Positions 1-6,932 of a DNA stretch of 64,000 bases are shown in pieces. Each line of letters begins with the position of its first letter. The first letter of the stretch is position 1. The position numbers and the translations under genes are program-made. The notes beneath the pieces were generated by a model. The model did no database searches. It was not told the origin of the DNA and saw nothing but the letters and a program-made list of their open reading frames with translations. This DNA is from a bacterium (GTDB taxonomy: Bacteria > Patescibacteria > Dojkabacteria > JAKAPS01 > JAJZLI01), in contig JAKAWT010000002.1 in assembly GCA_021816845.1 (NCBI GenBank), positions 1 to 64,000 on the forward strand, written 5' to 3'.

Positions 1-2
1 TA

Positions 3-566
3 AATTCAAATACACCTGGAGTTTCTACTTTTACATATAACAACAATGGTACTAGTACCACATATCTAAAAGGTGAGATACTAATGTTAGTTAAGAATGA
101 GTACTATAACCCAGTGATATCTCAAGCCTCTGGTTTATCATCTCAGGATTTACAGGATATAGGTGGAAATATAACAATTACAAATAATTTAACAATTACA
201 AATAATTTAACTGTTGGAGGCAATATAACATCAAATGGTGGTATGCCAACTATTATATTAAATCCAAATTCAGGGATTGGTGCAAGTTCTACATTAAATT
301 CGGGATCGACTGATATTGCAGGGGTGTTAAATTTTGCAACAGGGGTAAAACCATTAAGTAGTGGAATTCAAATTACAGTTCAGTTTAAAACTCCATATAC
401 AGCAATACCTAGAGTCTTAGTTACACCTTCAAACCCTTTTACCGGGATAAATATGAATTTTCTTGGTATTTACTTAGTGGATACTACTAAAGGATTCAGT
501 ATAGATTTCTCAAAAGTTCCTCCTCCTTCAAGCCTATTTTCTTGGAATTATTTTATAATACAATAA
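3..566 (+). CDS. Surface / phage-tail-fibre-like protein, 5'-truncated by the window edge
   Basis: The frame is open from position 3 with no stop, so the start lies outside the window; the ATG at 84 is probably internal. The visible 187 codons begin with a Ser/Thr/Asn-rich stretch, then a short tandem repeat (TITNNL twice, near 173-208), then a C-terminal beta-rich domain of about 90 residues. The pattern of that domain (a threonine-rich beta strand, 'PRVLVTPSN', a central GIYLVD, a final aromatic W-N-Y-F-I-I strand) resembles the C-terminal domains found on phage tail fibres and CPR surface proteins. It is probably secreted or wall-exposed. The exact family cannot be named from sequence alone, and the N-terminal signal is not visible. 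Confidence 0.6.
   Translation, partial: NSNTPGVSTFTYNNNGTSTTYLKGEILMLVKNEYYNPVISQASGLSSQDLQDIGGNITITNNLTITNNLTVGGNITSNGGMPTIILNPNSGIGASSTLNSGSTDIAGVLNFATGVKPLSSGIQITVQFKTPYTAIPRVLVTPSNPFTGINMNFLGIYLVDTTKGFSIDFSKVPPPSSLFSWNYFIIQ
173..208 (+). repeat. 18-bp tandem duplication inside the surface protein gene
   Basis: The unit AACAATTACAAATAATTT occurs twice in perfect tandem (173-190 and 191-208). A diverged third copy starts AACTGTTGG at 209. It adds one TITNNL unit per copy, so it is in frame and could vary in copy number. Confidence 0.8.
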
Positions 567-585
567 ATTTTCATATTAGTTTTTG

Positions 586-594
586 TGTTATAAT
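586..594 (+). promoter_or_regulatory. Extended -10 promoter for yebC-ruvCAB
   Basis: TGTTATAAT matches the extended -10 consensus TGNTATAAT and ends 20 nt before the yebC ATG. No convincing -35 box is visible, which is common for extended -10 promoters. Confidence 0.5.
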
Positions 595-614
595 TAAATA
601 TCATTAATCTAGAT

Positions 615-1490
615 ATGTCGGGACATTCAAAATGGTCTACAATAAAGAGGAAAAAAGGCATAAATGACCTAACAAGGGCGAAGGTATTTACAAAACTCTT
701 ATTCCAAATATCAAATGCTGTTAAATCAGGGAATTCAGGTTCAAGAGGTGAAGATTTAAATAGCAATTATGCTTTAAAACTTGCAATAAATAAAGCAAGG
801 GAGGCTAATATACCTATAAGTACAATTGAGGGTGTTATAAAAAAAGCTAGTTTAGGGGGATCAGATAATGATACTGAAGATGTTGAATATGAAGTTTATA
901 TACCACTTAACCAGTATGATGGATCTCAGTTGAATGTTGAACTTCTTATTGATTGTCAGACTTCAAACAAGAATAGATTAGTCGCTGAAATACGTGAGGT
1001 AGTATCAAAGAATGGAGGAAAACTGCTTTCTCAAGGATCAATATCATGGAATTTTTTACCATTAGATCTTATAACTCTTAAGATTGAAAATCCTCATATA
1101 AGGAAAATATCTAAAAAGAATAAAATTAATATAGATGAAATAAAAGGTAAATATATCCAAAATATATCAAGCTTTGAAGAAGAACTTGTATCTATTGATG
1201 GTATATATGATTATGAATATGATGGTGTAGAGTTAGGTAGTGATCAATATAATGAATTCAGAGTATATACTACAAAGGATAATACTAATAAGGTTAAAGA
1301 TGCCTTACTAGATATGGGGTATTTAATAGACAATATAGAAAATGTAAAAGTAGCTAAAAATAAGTTGAAATTTAAAGATCTTGATCTTTTGGATCTTGAT
1401 TCTAAGGATATTTTTCTTAGTAAAATATCTACTTTTGTTGATGCTATAGAATCTGTTGATGGAGTTATAAGCACATATTTAAATATATAG
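615..1490 (+). CDS. yebC: YebC/PmpR-family protein (transcription regulator / translation factor)
   Basis: The start MSGHSKWSTIKRKKG is the family signature (usually MAGHSKWxxIKxRK), followed by the conserved FTKL and NxxLxxAIxKAxxxNxP blocks and by NRxxAExRxxxSKNGG. YebC proteins bind DNA or the ribosome; they act as regulators and, in recent work, relieve ribosome stalling at proline stretches. At 291 aa this one is about 40-50 residues longer than the usual 240-250. The extra material lies in the central/C-terminal half (around residues 155-190) and is Lys/Asn-rich. It leads the ruvC-ruvA-ruvB run, a common bacterial neighbourhood. The start is fixed by the signature. Confidence 0.93.
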   Translation: MSGHSKWSTIKRKKGINDLTRAKVFTKLLFQISNAVKSGNSGSRGEDLNSNYALKLAINKAREANIPISTIEGVIKKASLGGSDNDTEDVEYEVYIPLNQYDGSQLNVELLIDCQTSNKNRLVAEIREVVSKNGGKLLSQGSISWNFLPLDLITLKIENPHIRKISKKNKINIDEIKGKYIQNISSFEEELVSIDGIYDYEYDGVELGSDQYNEFRVYTTKDNTNKVKDALLDMGYLIDNIENVKVAKNKLKFKDLDLLDLDSKDIFLSKISTFVDAIESVDGVISTYLNI

Positions 1491-1507
1491 AAATATTGAA
1501 GAGATTT

Positions 1508-2020
1508 ATGAATAATAATAAAAGTATTCAGGTCAAAAGAACTATAATTGGGGTAGATCCAGGTTTTGCAATTTTAGGATGGGGAATTATAACGGGTCAT
1601 GATATAAATAAAATTGATAATGTGGAGTGGGGGGCTATAACAACAAAATCTGTAGATAGTATAGAAGAAAGATTATTAAAGATTTATAATGAGTTGAATG
1701 AAATTATAGATTACTATAAACCTCAAGAAATATCTTTGGAAAAGGTATTTTTTAATAGCAATGCAAAAACTGTAATATCTGTAGGACAATCTCAGGGTAT
1801 AGTTCTTCTTATTGCTGCACAAAGAAATATTTCTATTTCCCAATATACTCCACTTCAAGTAAAAAGTGCTTTAACTGGTTATGGTAAGGCTCCAAAAAAA
1901 CAAATACAGAATATGTTAAAATTATTACTACATCTTGAAGACGTACCTAGACCAGATGATGCTGCTGATGGAGTTGCTCTTGCTCTATGCCATATGCAGA
2001 CACAAATGAGTTTATCTTAA
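1508..2020 (+). CDS. ruvC: Holliday junction resolvase RuvC
   Basis: RuvC is the RNase H-fold endonuclease that cuts four-way junctions moved by RuvAB. All four catalytic acidic residues are visible: Asp in IIGVDPG near the N-terminus, Glu in ISLEKVF, and the two Asp of PDDAADG near the C-terminus. The family Gly-Tyr-Gly-Ala/Lys block is present as LTGYGKAPKKQ. I chose ATG 1508 (170 aa, normal family length). An in-frame TTG at 1496 would add four residues and cannot be excluded. It follows yebC by 17 nt and precedes ruvA by 11 nt, so they are probably one operon. Confidence 0.95.
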   Translation: MNNNKSIQVKRTIIGVDPGFAILGWGIITGHDINKIDNVEWGAITTKSVDSIEERLLKIYNELNEIIDYYKPQEISLEKVFFNSNAKTVISVGQSQGIVLLIAAQRNISISQYTPLQVKSALTGYGKAPKKQIQNMLKLLLHLEDVPRPDDAADGVALALCHMQTQMSLS

Positions 2021-2031
2021 AGCAAATTTTT

Positions 2032-2646
2032 ATGATTGGATATTTAAAAGGGAATATAAAATATAAAGGTACTGACTATCTAGTGATAGATGTTAATGGT
2101 GTTGGTTACAGAGTGGAAGCTACAAAATCTATGATGCTGAAAGAAGATTATTCTGAAATTGAAGTATTTATATATTCTGATGTAGGTGACAAATATTTTA
2201 GACTTTTTGGTTTTCCTAATAAAGAAGATCTTTTCCTTTTTGAAAAATTGATTTCTGTATCTGGAATAGGTCCCAAAGGTGCCTTAAATATACTATCCTA
2301 TCATCAATCACAGATTTTGGTAAAAGCAATTATTGAAGGAGATTCCAATTTTTTATCATCAATCCCAGGATTGGGTAAAAAGGTTGCAGAGAGAATCGTC
2401 CTAGAGCTTAGAGGTAAACTTGATAATTTTCAATATGAAGGAGTATCCTTGAATAGAGATGTTCAGGATGCTCTTATATCTTTAGGATTCTCATATGAGG
2501 AAATATCATCTATATCAAATGATTTGGCTGGGATTAGCGATACAAAAGATGCTGTAAAAAAAGGCTTGATATTACTAAAGAATTCTAGCACAAATAATGA
2601 CAGGTCCCATGAATCTGAGTCCAATAGGAATGATGATAATTTATAA
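2032..2646 (+). CDS. ruvA: Holliday junction DNA helicase subunit RuvA
   Basis: RuvA tetramers bind the junction and load RuvB. Domain I (OB fold) starts MIGYLKGNI and contains the DVNGVGYRV segment. Domain II carries two helix-hairpin-helix motifs, SGIGPKGALNIL and IPGLGKKVAERIVLEL. Domain III has VQDALISLGFSYEEI, the RuvB-contacting helices. The length of 204 aa is normal. The open frame extends upstream to 1987 inside ruvC, but MIGYLKG at 2032 is the family's usual beginning, so I start there. The hydrophilic tail (NDRSHESESNRND) is variable. Confidence 0.95.
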   Translation: MIGYLKGNIKYKGTDYLVIDVNGVGYRVEATKSMMLKEDYSEIEVFIYSDVGDKYFRLFGFPNKEDLFLFEKLISVSGIGPKGALNILSYHQSQILVKAIIEGDSNFLSSIPGLGKKVAERIVLELRGKLDNFQYEGVSLNRDVQDALISLGFSYEEISSISNDLAGISDTKDAVKKGLILLKNSSTNNDRSHESESNRNDDNL

Positions 2647-2663
2647 CAATAATATGAAAGTAT

Positions 2664-3707
2664 ATGGATACTACTGAAAATAAATTCACAAATACTAAAA
2701 GATCTGGGTCTGATGGATCTAGAGGGTCAGATACTAATGATACGATTATCACTGTTAGACCTAGGCTATTTAAGGATATCATAGGGAGGGACAAAGAGAA
2801 AAAAAGTTTAAGTATCTTAATAGAATCTGCAAAGATGAGAGGAGATTCTGTTGATCACATACTTTTTTATGGTCCTCCTGGGCTAGGCAAGACTAGTCTT
2901 TCATATGTCATAGCTAATGAAATGGGGGTTAATATAAAGATAACATCTGGCCCTGCCATAGAGAGGACTGCTGATCTTGCAGCTATACTTACTAGTTTGA
3001 ATAAGCAAGATGTTTTATTTATTGATGAGATACATAGACTACCTAAGATAGTAGAGGAAATGTTATATCCTGCTATGGAGGATTTTGCTTTTGATATAAT
3101 ACTTGGTGCTGGACCTTCTGCTAGGACTATGAGGTTAGAACTTGAAAGATTTACTATAATAGGTGCGACAACAAGATTAGGTCTTTTGTCCTCACCTTTA
3201 CGTGATAGATTTGGTGTTACATTCAGGCTTGATTTTTATAATGATATAGAAATAGGAAAGATATTAAAGAGGAGTTCAGATATATTAAATATATCAATTA
3301 GTGATGATGCTATATCTGAAATTGCATCACGTTCAAGGGGAACTGCTAGGGTAGCCAATAAACTATTAAGGAGGGTAAGAGATTATAGTCAAGTTTATAA
3401 GATAAAAAAAATTGACAGTTCCACGGTGCTTAAGGCTATGTCTGCACATGATATAGACAAATTAGGATTGGATTCATTAGATATAAAACTATTAAAGGTT
3501 GTAATAGAAAAGTTTAATGGAGGACCAGTAGGAATTAATACTATTGCAGCGGCATTATCAGAGGAAATTAGCACTGTTTCAGATGTATGTGAACCTTATT
3601 TGATACAATCAGGTTTTCTAAAAAGAACTTCTAGAGGTAGGATTGCTACTAAATTGGCATATGATTATTTAAATCTAGATTATAATGAACAACTCTCCTT
3701 TTTATAA
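2664..3707 (+). CDS. ruvB: Holliday junction DNA helicase ATPase RuvB
   Basis: This is an AAA+ motor that drives branch migration with RuvA. Walker A is GPPGLGKT at residues 70-77, Walker B is FIDEIHRL near 120-126, sensor 1 is GATTRLG, and sensor 2 lies in SRGTARVANKLLRR. The C-terminal winged-helix domain ends with the typical EPYLIQSGFLKRTSRGR. The first 30 residues are a Ser/Gly/Asp-rich, probably disordered tail. The 347-aa length is normal. Its 3' end overlaps the next gene by 23 nt. Confidence 0.96.
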   Translation: MDTTENKFTNTKRSGSDGSRGSDTNDTIITVRPRLFKDIIGRDKEKKSLSILIESAKMRGDSVDHILFYGPPGLGKTSLSYVIANEMGVNIKITSGPAIERTADLAAILTSLNKQDVLFIDEIHRLPKIVEEMLYPAMEDFAFDIILGAGPSARTMRLELERFTIIGATTRLGLLSSPLRDRFGVTFRLDFYNDIEIGKILKRSSDILNISISDDAISEIASRSRGTARVANKLLRRVRDYSQVYKIKKIDSSTVLKAMSAHDIDKLGLDSLDIKLLKVVIEKFNGGPVGINTIAAALSEEISTVSDVCEPYLIQSGFLKRTSRGRIATKLAYDYLNLDYNEQLSFL

Positions 3708-4536
3708 TCCAAATGTAAAGATTAAATCTATAGTATCAGTATGTATAGTGTCTATGTTACTGTATATGGAATATATCTTTCATATAAATTTTTTTATACT
3801 TACAGTTATTCTAATCGGGGTTTCATATATATCTAGTTTATGGATAATAAATTTCAAGATATCACTACTTGGTATGTTAAGCTACATAAGTTTTATATTT
3901 ATATTTGTATTCTCCTTCAGTTTCTTCATGTTTAAGGTATTTTTATACATATTTCCAACTGAATGGTTTCAACCAGGGTTATTTAATCCCGGGTTGTTAT
4001 TCTACCTAATGGTTATACTGCTTTCTATAATTTTTGTGATTTTTTTATATTCCTCTTTTCTAAATTTATCTATTATAGATGCTTCATATATCGAAAATGT
4101 ACCTCTTGCACAATTTAGTTATACTTTAAATTATGTAATATCTCTTTTTGTAAGCTATCTATTCTTTCTTTTTATTCTATCAAATAGAGTAGGGATTATA
4201 TTTTCTCTATTAATTATGTTTTTAGGTGTATCTGTCTTATGTGCACAGTTCATGTGGAATTTAATATATGAATCGAGAGACATAATGAGATATTCTTTAA
4301 TAATAGCTTTTATAATTTCTACTTTTTATCTAATATCATTATTTATACCTCAAAGCTTTTTTATTACTGCATTATTTTTAGCAGTTATCATATTTATATA
4401 TGATGGAATTATTATCCACTATAAGAAAAGTCATCTTTCACAAGGTATTCTACTTGAATACACAGTAATATTTGCAATAGTATTTGTTTTATTTATACTT
4501 CTTCCAGAGTGGGGTATTGCAGGAGGAATATTATAA
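3685..4536 (+). CDS. Polytopic membrane protein of unknown function in the ruv operon
   Basis: Nearly the whole 283-aa chain is hydrophobic, with about eight candidate membrane segments rich in Ile, Phe, Leu and Ser and only short loops. No motif I recognise is present. The ATG at 3685 lies inside the end of ruvB (23-nt overlap, different frame), which suggests translational coupling. Later in-frame starts would remove the first hydrophilic residues only. It is the last gene before a 1.4-kb region without ordinary genes. No function is assigned. Confidence 0.75.
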   Translation: MNNSPFYNPNVKIKSIVSVCIVSMLLYMEYIFHINFFILTVILIGVSYISSLWIINFKISLLGMLSYISFIFIFVFSFSFFMFKVFLYIFPTEWFQPGLFNPGLLFYLMVILLSIIFVIFLYSSFLNLSIIDASYIENVPLAQFSYTLNYVISLFVSYLFFLFILSNRVGIIFSLLIMFLGVSVLCAQFMWNLIYESRDIMRYSLIIAFIISTFYLISLFIPQSFFITALFLAVIIFIYDGIIIHYKKSHLSQGILLEYTVIFAIVFVLFILLPEWGIAGGIL

Positions 4537-4728
4537 GACTTGATTTTTTACATATCTAGCTATTTGTATATTGTATTGTACAAATGGGACATAATTTATA
4601 TATGGAAGATGTTTATTACAGTATTGTATAAATTACAACCCTAGGTATTGTATATGTAATAATTTGAACGAACATATAAAGGGTGTAGTTAATCATTAAA
4701 GTAGATAATCTTTGGTTCTTGCTATTAA

Positions 4729-4914
4729 TCTAATAGATATTATAATGAGGATATTGCTAAAAGAGCAGGTGAATTATTTAGAGATGTAAACAAAAATTTT
4801 GGAGTTGCTGACTATATTATTGCTGCATCTGCGTTAGTAACTGGAGGTACAGTTATTACTTTAAATAAAAAACATTTTGAACAAATTCCACGCCTTATTA
4901 TATATCCTTTATAA
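4729..4914 (+). pseudogene. C-terminal remnant of a VapC-type PIN-domain toxin
   Basis: One frame from 4729 to the TAA at 4912-4914 encodes about 61 residues that match the C-terminal half of a VapC ribonuclease. There is a YNEDIAKRAGELFR helix, then FGVADYIIAASAL (conserved metal-binding Asp), then GGTVITLNKKHFEQIPRL. An in-frame TAA lies just upstream at 4726-4728, and there is no start codon. The N-terminal half with the first catalytic Asp, and any antitoxin, are missing. It is best read as a decayed toxin-antitoxin locus. A short functional peptide is much less likely. Confidence 0.8.
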
Positions 4915-4987
4915 ATAACAGAGTGTACATATTTTATATTGTTATAGAGCCAAAAATTCATACCATAGGTACCAAGGGTAGGGGACC

Positions 4988-5022
4988 CTATAGTATTTTA
5001 TAGAATACCCTATAGTTTTTTT
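4988..5022 (+). terminator. Weak intrinsic terminator downstream of the toxin remnant
   Basis: CTATAGTATT (4988-4997) can pair with AATA and CTATAG (5004-5015, with a CC bulge), and a run of seven T follows at 5016-5022. The stem is AT-rich, so termination would be inefficient. Confidence 0.4.
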
Positions 5023-5208
5023 AAAATAATTATTATCAGTGTGGATAAGTGAGTGTCTGTAGTTATTACATATGGTAAATATATTTTTGTATATCAAATG
5101 TTTGAGGTAATAAAATGAAAAATACGTAATTAATATATAGTATGTATATGAGTGAGCATATAGCTATATAAGGAGTACTTCTCCATGAGAGTGTATCGAA
5201 CAGGTCTT

Positions 5209-5319
5209 AGAAGTAGTCAGAATATAAATGAGTATAATCACCCTTATACTCAGTTATATATATCATATAATCTTTACTCAATCCCCTCCTACTACTTCTC
5301 TATTCCGCTTAAAGATTAT
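5209..5319. other. Hairpin cluster; candidate structured RNA or binding site
   Basis: Three inverted repeats lie within 111 nt. Stem A pairs AGAAGTAGT (5209-5217) with ACTACTTCT (5291-5299). Stem B has 16-nt arms with one mismatch (5222-5237 and 5244-5259) around the loop TCACCC. Stem C pairs ATAATCTTTA (5267-5276) with TAAAGATTAT (5310-5319). Stem B nests inside A. The 3' arm of A lies in the loop of C, so A and C would form a pseudoknot or exclude each other. Which strand is transcribed is unknown. There is no T tract after stem B, so it is not a simple terminator. Confidence 0.4.
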
Positions 5320-5676
5320 TCTTAGATATTTATAAAATTATTACCTTTTTTGATATTATATATATATTTTAGATATATATGCCATTTTTCTCTATTCTCC
5401 ATACCCATGATATCAAATTTGTATGTTATAGATAACTTCCTCTAGTTTTTATGAAAATGCATTTCAAATGATTAATTAATGGCTCTGCTAAAACGAAACG
5501 TTCATATTGGGGCTATTTTTGGACACAATAACTTTGTGTAACTAATTAATCAACTATATGTTAAATTTAGTTTATTTTACTAGTATAAAATGCTAGGAGT
5601 AGTATATTATTGTATGGTATTTTAGATATCTATTTTAATAGGGTTGATTATATGTTCCAATCACTATATAGTCCAA

Positions 5677-5709
5677 TCAAAGAAGATATAATTATAGTAT
5701 TTTCTTTGA
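5677..5709. repeat. Inverted repeat TCAAAGAA / TTCTTTGA
   Basis: An 8-bp perfect inverted repeat (5677-5684 and 5702-5709) has partial extension by TATAG/CTATA on the outside. It lies upstream of the 56-codon ORF and could be an operator or chance AT-rich symmetry. Confidence 0.35.
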
Positions 5710-5772
5710 CTATATACTATATATAGTGCCCGTATGTCTCCACTAATATATGTGTAAATATACTTGTATAGA

Positions 5773-5781
5773 TGGTACAAT
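5773..5781 (+). promoter_or_regulatory. Extended -10 promoter before the 56-codon ORF
   Basis: TGGTACAAT differs by one base from the TGGTATAAT element seen before other genes here. It ends 9 nt before the ATG at 5791, predicting a nearly leaderless transcript. Confidence 0.4.
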
Positions 5782-5790
5782 TTATAGAAT

Positions 5791-5961
5791 ATGAATCTTT
5801 ATATTTTTATAATAATACTTTTAATTATTTTTCTTATAATGACTTTTATAAAAGCTCAGGGCTTTATTATAAAATTAATATTTAAAATATTAAGATATGT
5901 ATTTTTACTTGTTATATTCTTTCTTATTGCATTACATTTCAATTTGATGCATTATATATAA
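5791..5961 (+). CDS. Small (56-aa) membrane protein candidate
   Basis: The ATG at 5791 opens a 56-codon frame ending at TAA 5959-5961. It begins MNLYIFIIILLIIFLIM and has two hydrophobic stretches (about residues 3-17 and 35-52) separated by a basic linker with KAQGFIIKLIFK. Such a two-helix hairpin layout fits a real small membrane protein, but AT-rich noncoding DNA also yields hydrophobic codons. Support comes from the extended -10-like box just upstream and from its position 43 nt before the CDGSH gene. No homologue is recognised. Confidence 0.4.
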   Translation: MNLYIFIIILLIIFLIMTFIKAQGFIIKLIFKILRYVFLLVIFFLIALHFNLMHYI

Positions 5962-6004
5962 TATTAATTTAGATTTAATGTTATTATTTTAGTATAAAGG
6001 GGAT

Positions 6005-6226
6005 ATGGCAAATATAAAATTTACAAACAATGGACCTATAAGCTTAAATGTTTCATCTGGAGATGTATTGGAGGATTCAGAAGGCAATAATATTACTCTG
6101 GATACTGAAGAAGTTTATCTTTGTAGATGTGGCCAGTCATCAAATAAACCTTTCTGTGATGGGACTCATGCAGTTTTAGGATTTGATTCCTCCAAGGGTA
6201 TCCAAGATTTTGTTAAGCAAGAATGA
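6005..6226 (+). CDS. CDGSH-type iron-sulfur protein
   Basis: This 73-aa protein has the complete CDGSH signature CRCGQSSNKPFCDGTH (about residues 41-56), whose three Cys and one His ligate a labile [2Fe-2S] cluster. A short N-terminal beta section with a GDVLEDSEGN turn precedes it. Soluble bacterial CDGSH proteins act in electron transfer or iron/redox sensing. Its stop overlaps the start of the next gene (ATGA at 6223-6226). That gene is a flavin reductase, so the two are probably co-translated redox partners (inference). Confidence 0.9.
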   Translation: MANIKFTNNGPISLNVSSGDVLEDSEGNNITLDTEEVYLCRCGQSSNKPFCDGTHAVLGFDSSKGIQDFVKQE

Positions 6227-6888
6227 AATTGATATTAAGAGACAAGAAAAAGGATACATCAGATGTGTTTTCCTTTATTTTTGAGCCAGAAGTGTCTGTT
6301 AGTTGGAAAGCTGGTCAGTTTATGCAGTACACTTTAAAAGGAAGTACACCAGATGATAGGGGTACTGATAGATTTTTTACAATATCCTCAGCTCCATTTG
6401 AAAAATCTATTGTTATAACCACAAGGTTCAATAGAGATAAGTCTAGTACGTTTAAAGAGGACCTCCTAAATCTAAAATTGGGTTCCACTATTGATGCTAT
6501 GGGGCCTTGGGGGGATTTTGTTGTTGATTATACTAGTAAGATTAATGATTTAGTCTTTATAGCAGGAGGAATTGGAATCACACCTTTTAGATCTATTTTG
6601 ATGGATATATATCATAATAATTATCCTATTAAAGTTACATTACTCTACTTTAATAATAATGATGAATTTCCTTATAAAGATGAATTTAATGAGATCAAAG
6701 ATAAAGAATTATTGAGTATTCTCTACTCTACCAATAAATTTAGTGAAAACGATATAACTTCAATTAAATCTTATAAAGAGAAACAATACTATGTTTCAGG
6801 ACCTAAAGGTTTTGTCGATTTGGTAGTTGATACACTACACAGTTTAGGTGTTGATAACATAAAGAAAGATTTCTTCCCAGGTTACTAA
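6223..6888 (+). CDS. Ferredoxin-NADP reductase-like FAD/NAD(P)-binding oxidoreductase
   Basis: This is a 221-aa FNR-superfamily protein. The FAD domain contains the isoalloxazine motif RFFTISSAP (about residues 46-54) and MGPWGDF; the nucleotide-binding domain contains AGGIGITPFRSIL (about 107-119) and YYVSGPKGFVD. The C-terminal aromatic motif ends FFPGY. It has no ferredoxin or other cofactor domain of its own, so it needs a separate electron acceptor. The overlapping CDGSH gene immediately upstream is the obvious candidate. The physiological substrate is unknown. Confidence 0.85.
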   Translation: MKLILRDKKKDTSDVFSFIFEPEVSVSWKAGQFMQYTLKGSTPDDRGTDRFFTISSAPFEKSIVITTRFNRDKSSTFKEDLLNLKLGSTIDAMGPWGDFVVDYTSKINDLVFIAGGIGITPFRSILMDIYHNNYPIKVTLLYFNNNDEFPYKDEFNEIKDKELLSILYSTNKFSENDITSIKSYKEKQYYVSGPKGFVDLVVDTLHSLGVDNIKKDFFPGY

Positions 6889-6895
6889 AACTTGT

Positions 6896-6904
6896 TGTTA
6901 TAAT
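6896..6904 (+). promoter_or_regulatory. Extended -10 promoter before the xer gene
   Basis: TGTTATAAT ends 28 nt before the chosen ATG. A second TATAAT at 6921-6926 lies only 6 nt before the ATG and could drive a leaderless message. Confidence 0.4.
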
Positions 6905-6932
6905 TTTGGTATTTTTACTCTATAATGATTTT

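Larger units (their letters stand above)
4537..6004. other. 1.47-kb region without ordinary genes
   Basis: No open frame of 60 codons or more exists here, which is exceptional in a window where genes otherwise overlap or abut. I can support a VapC remnant (4729-4914), a weak terminator (4988-5022), a hairpin cluster (5209-5319), two further inverted repeats (5523-5539 and 5677-5709) and a 56-codon ORF (5791-5961). The sequence is otherwise very AT-rich with repeated tattgtat words around 4570-4660. I see no tmRNA, RNase P or SRP RNA signature and no transposase fragment. Confidence 0.8.

Noticed and set aside
173..208. Start of a CRISPR-like repeat array
   Set aside because: The two units are directly adjacent with no spacers and lie in frame within a protein gene. 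No other regular repeat-spacer pattern occurs in the window.
3..566. Prophage tail region
   Set aside because: Only the end of one tail-like protein is visible, and the next genes are chromosomal housekeeping genes, so a surface protein is at least as likely.
4537..6004. tmRNA, RNase P RNA or SRP RNA in the gene-poor region
   Set aside because: None of the conserved cores or closing elements of these RNAs could be found on either strand; only inverted repeats are supported.
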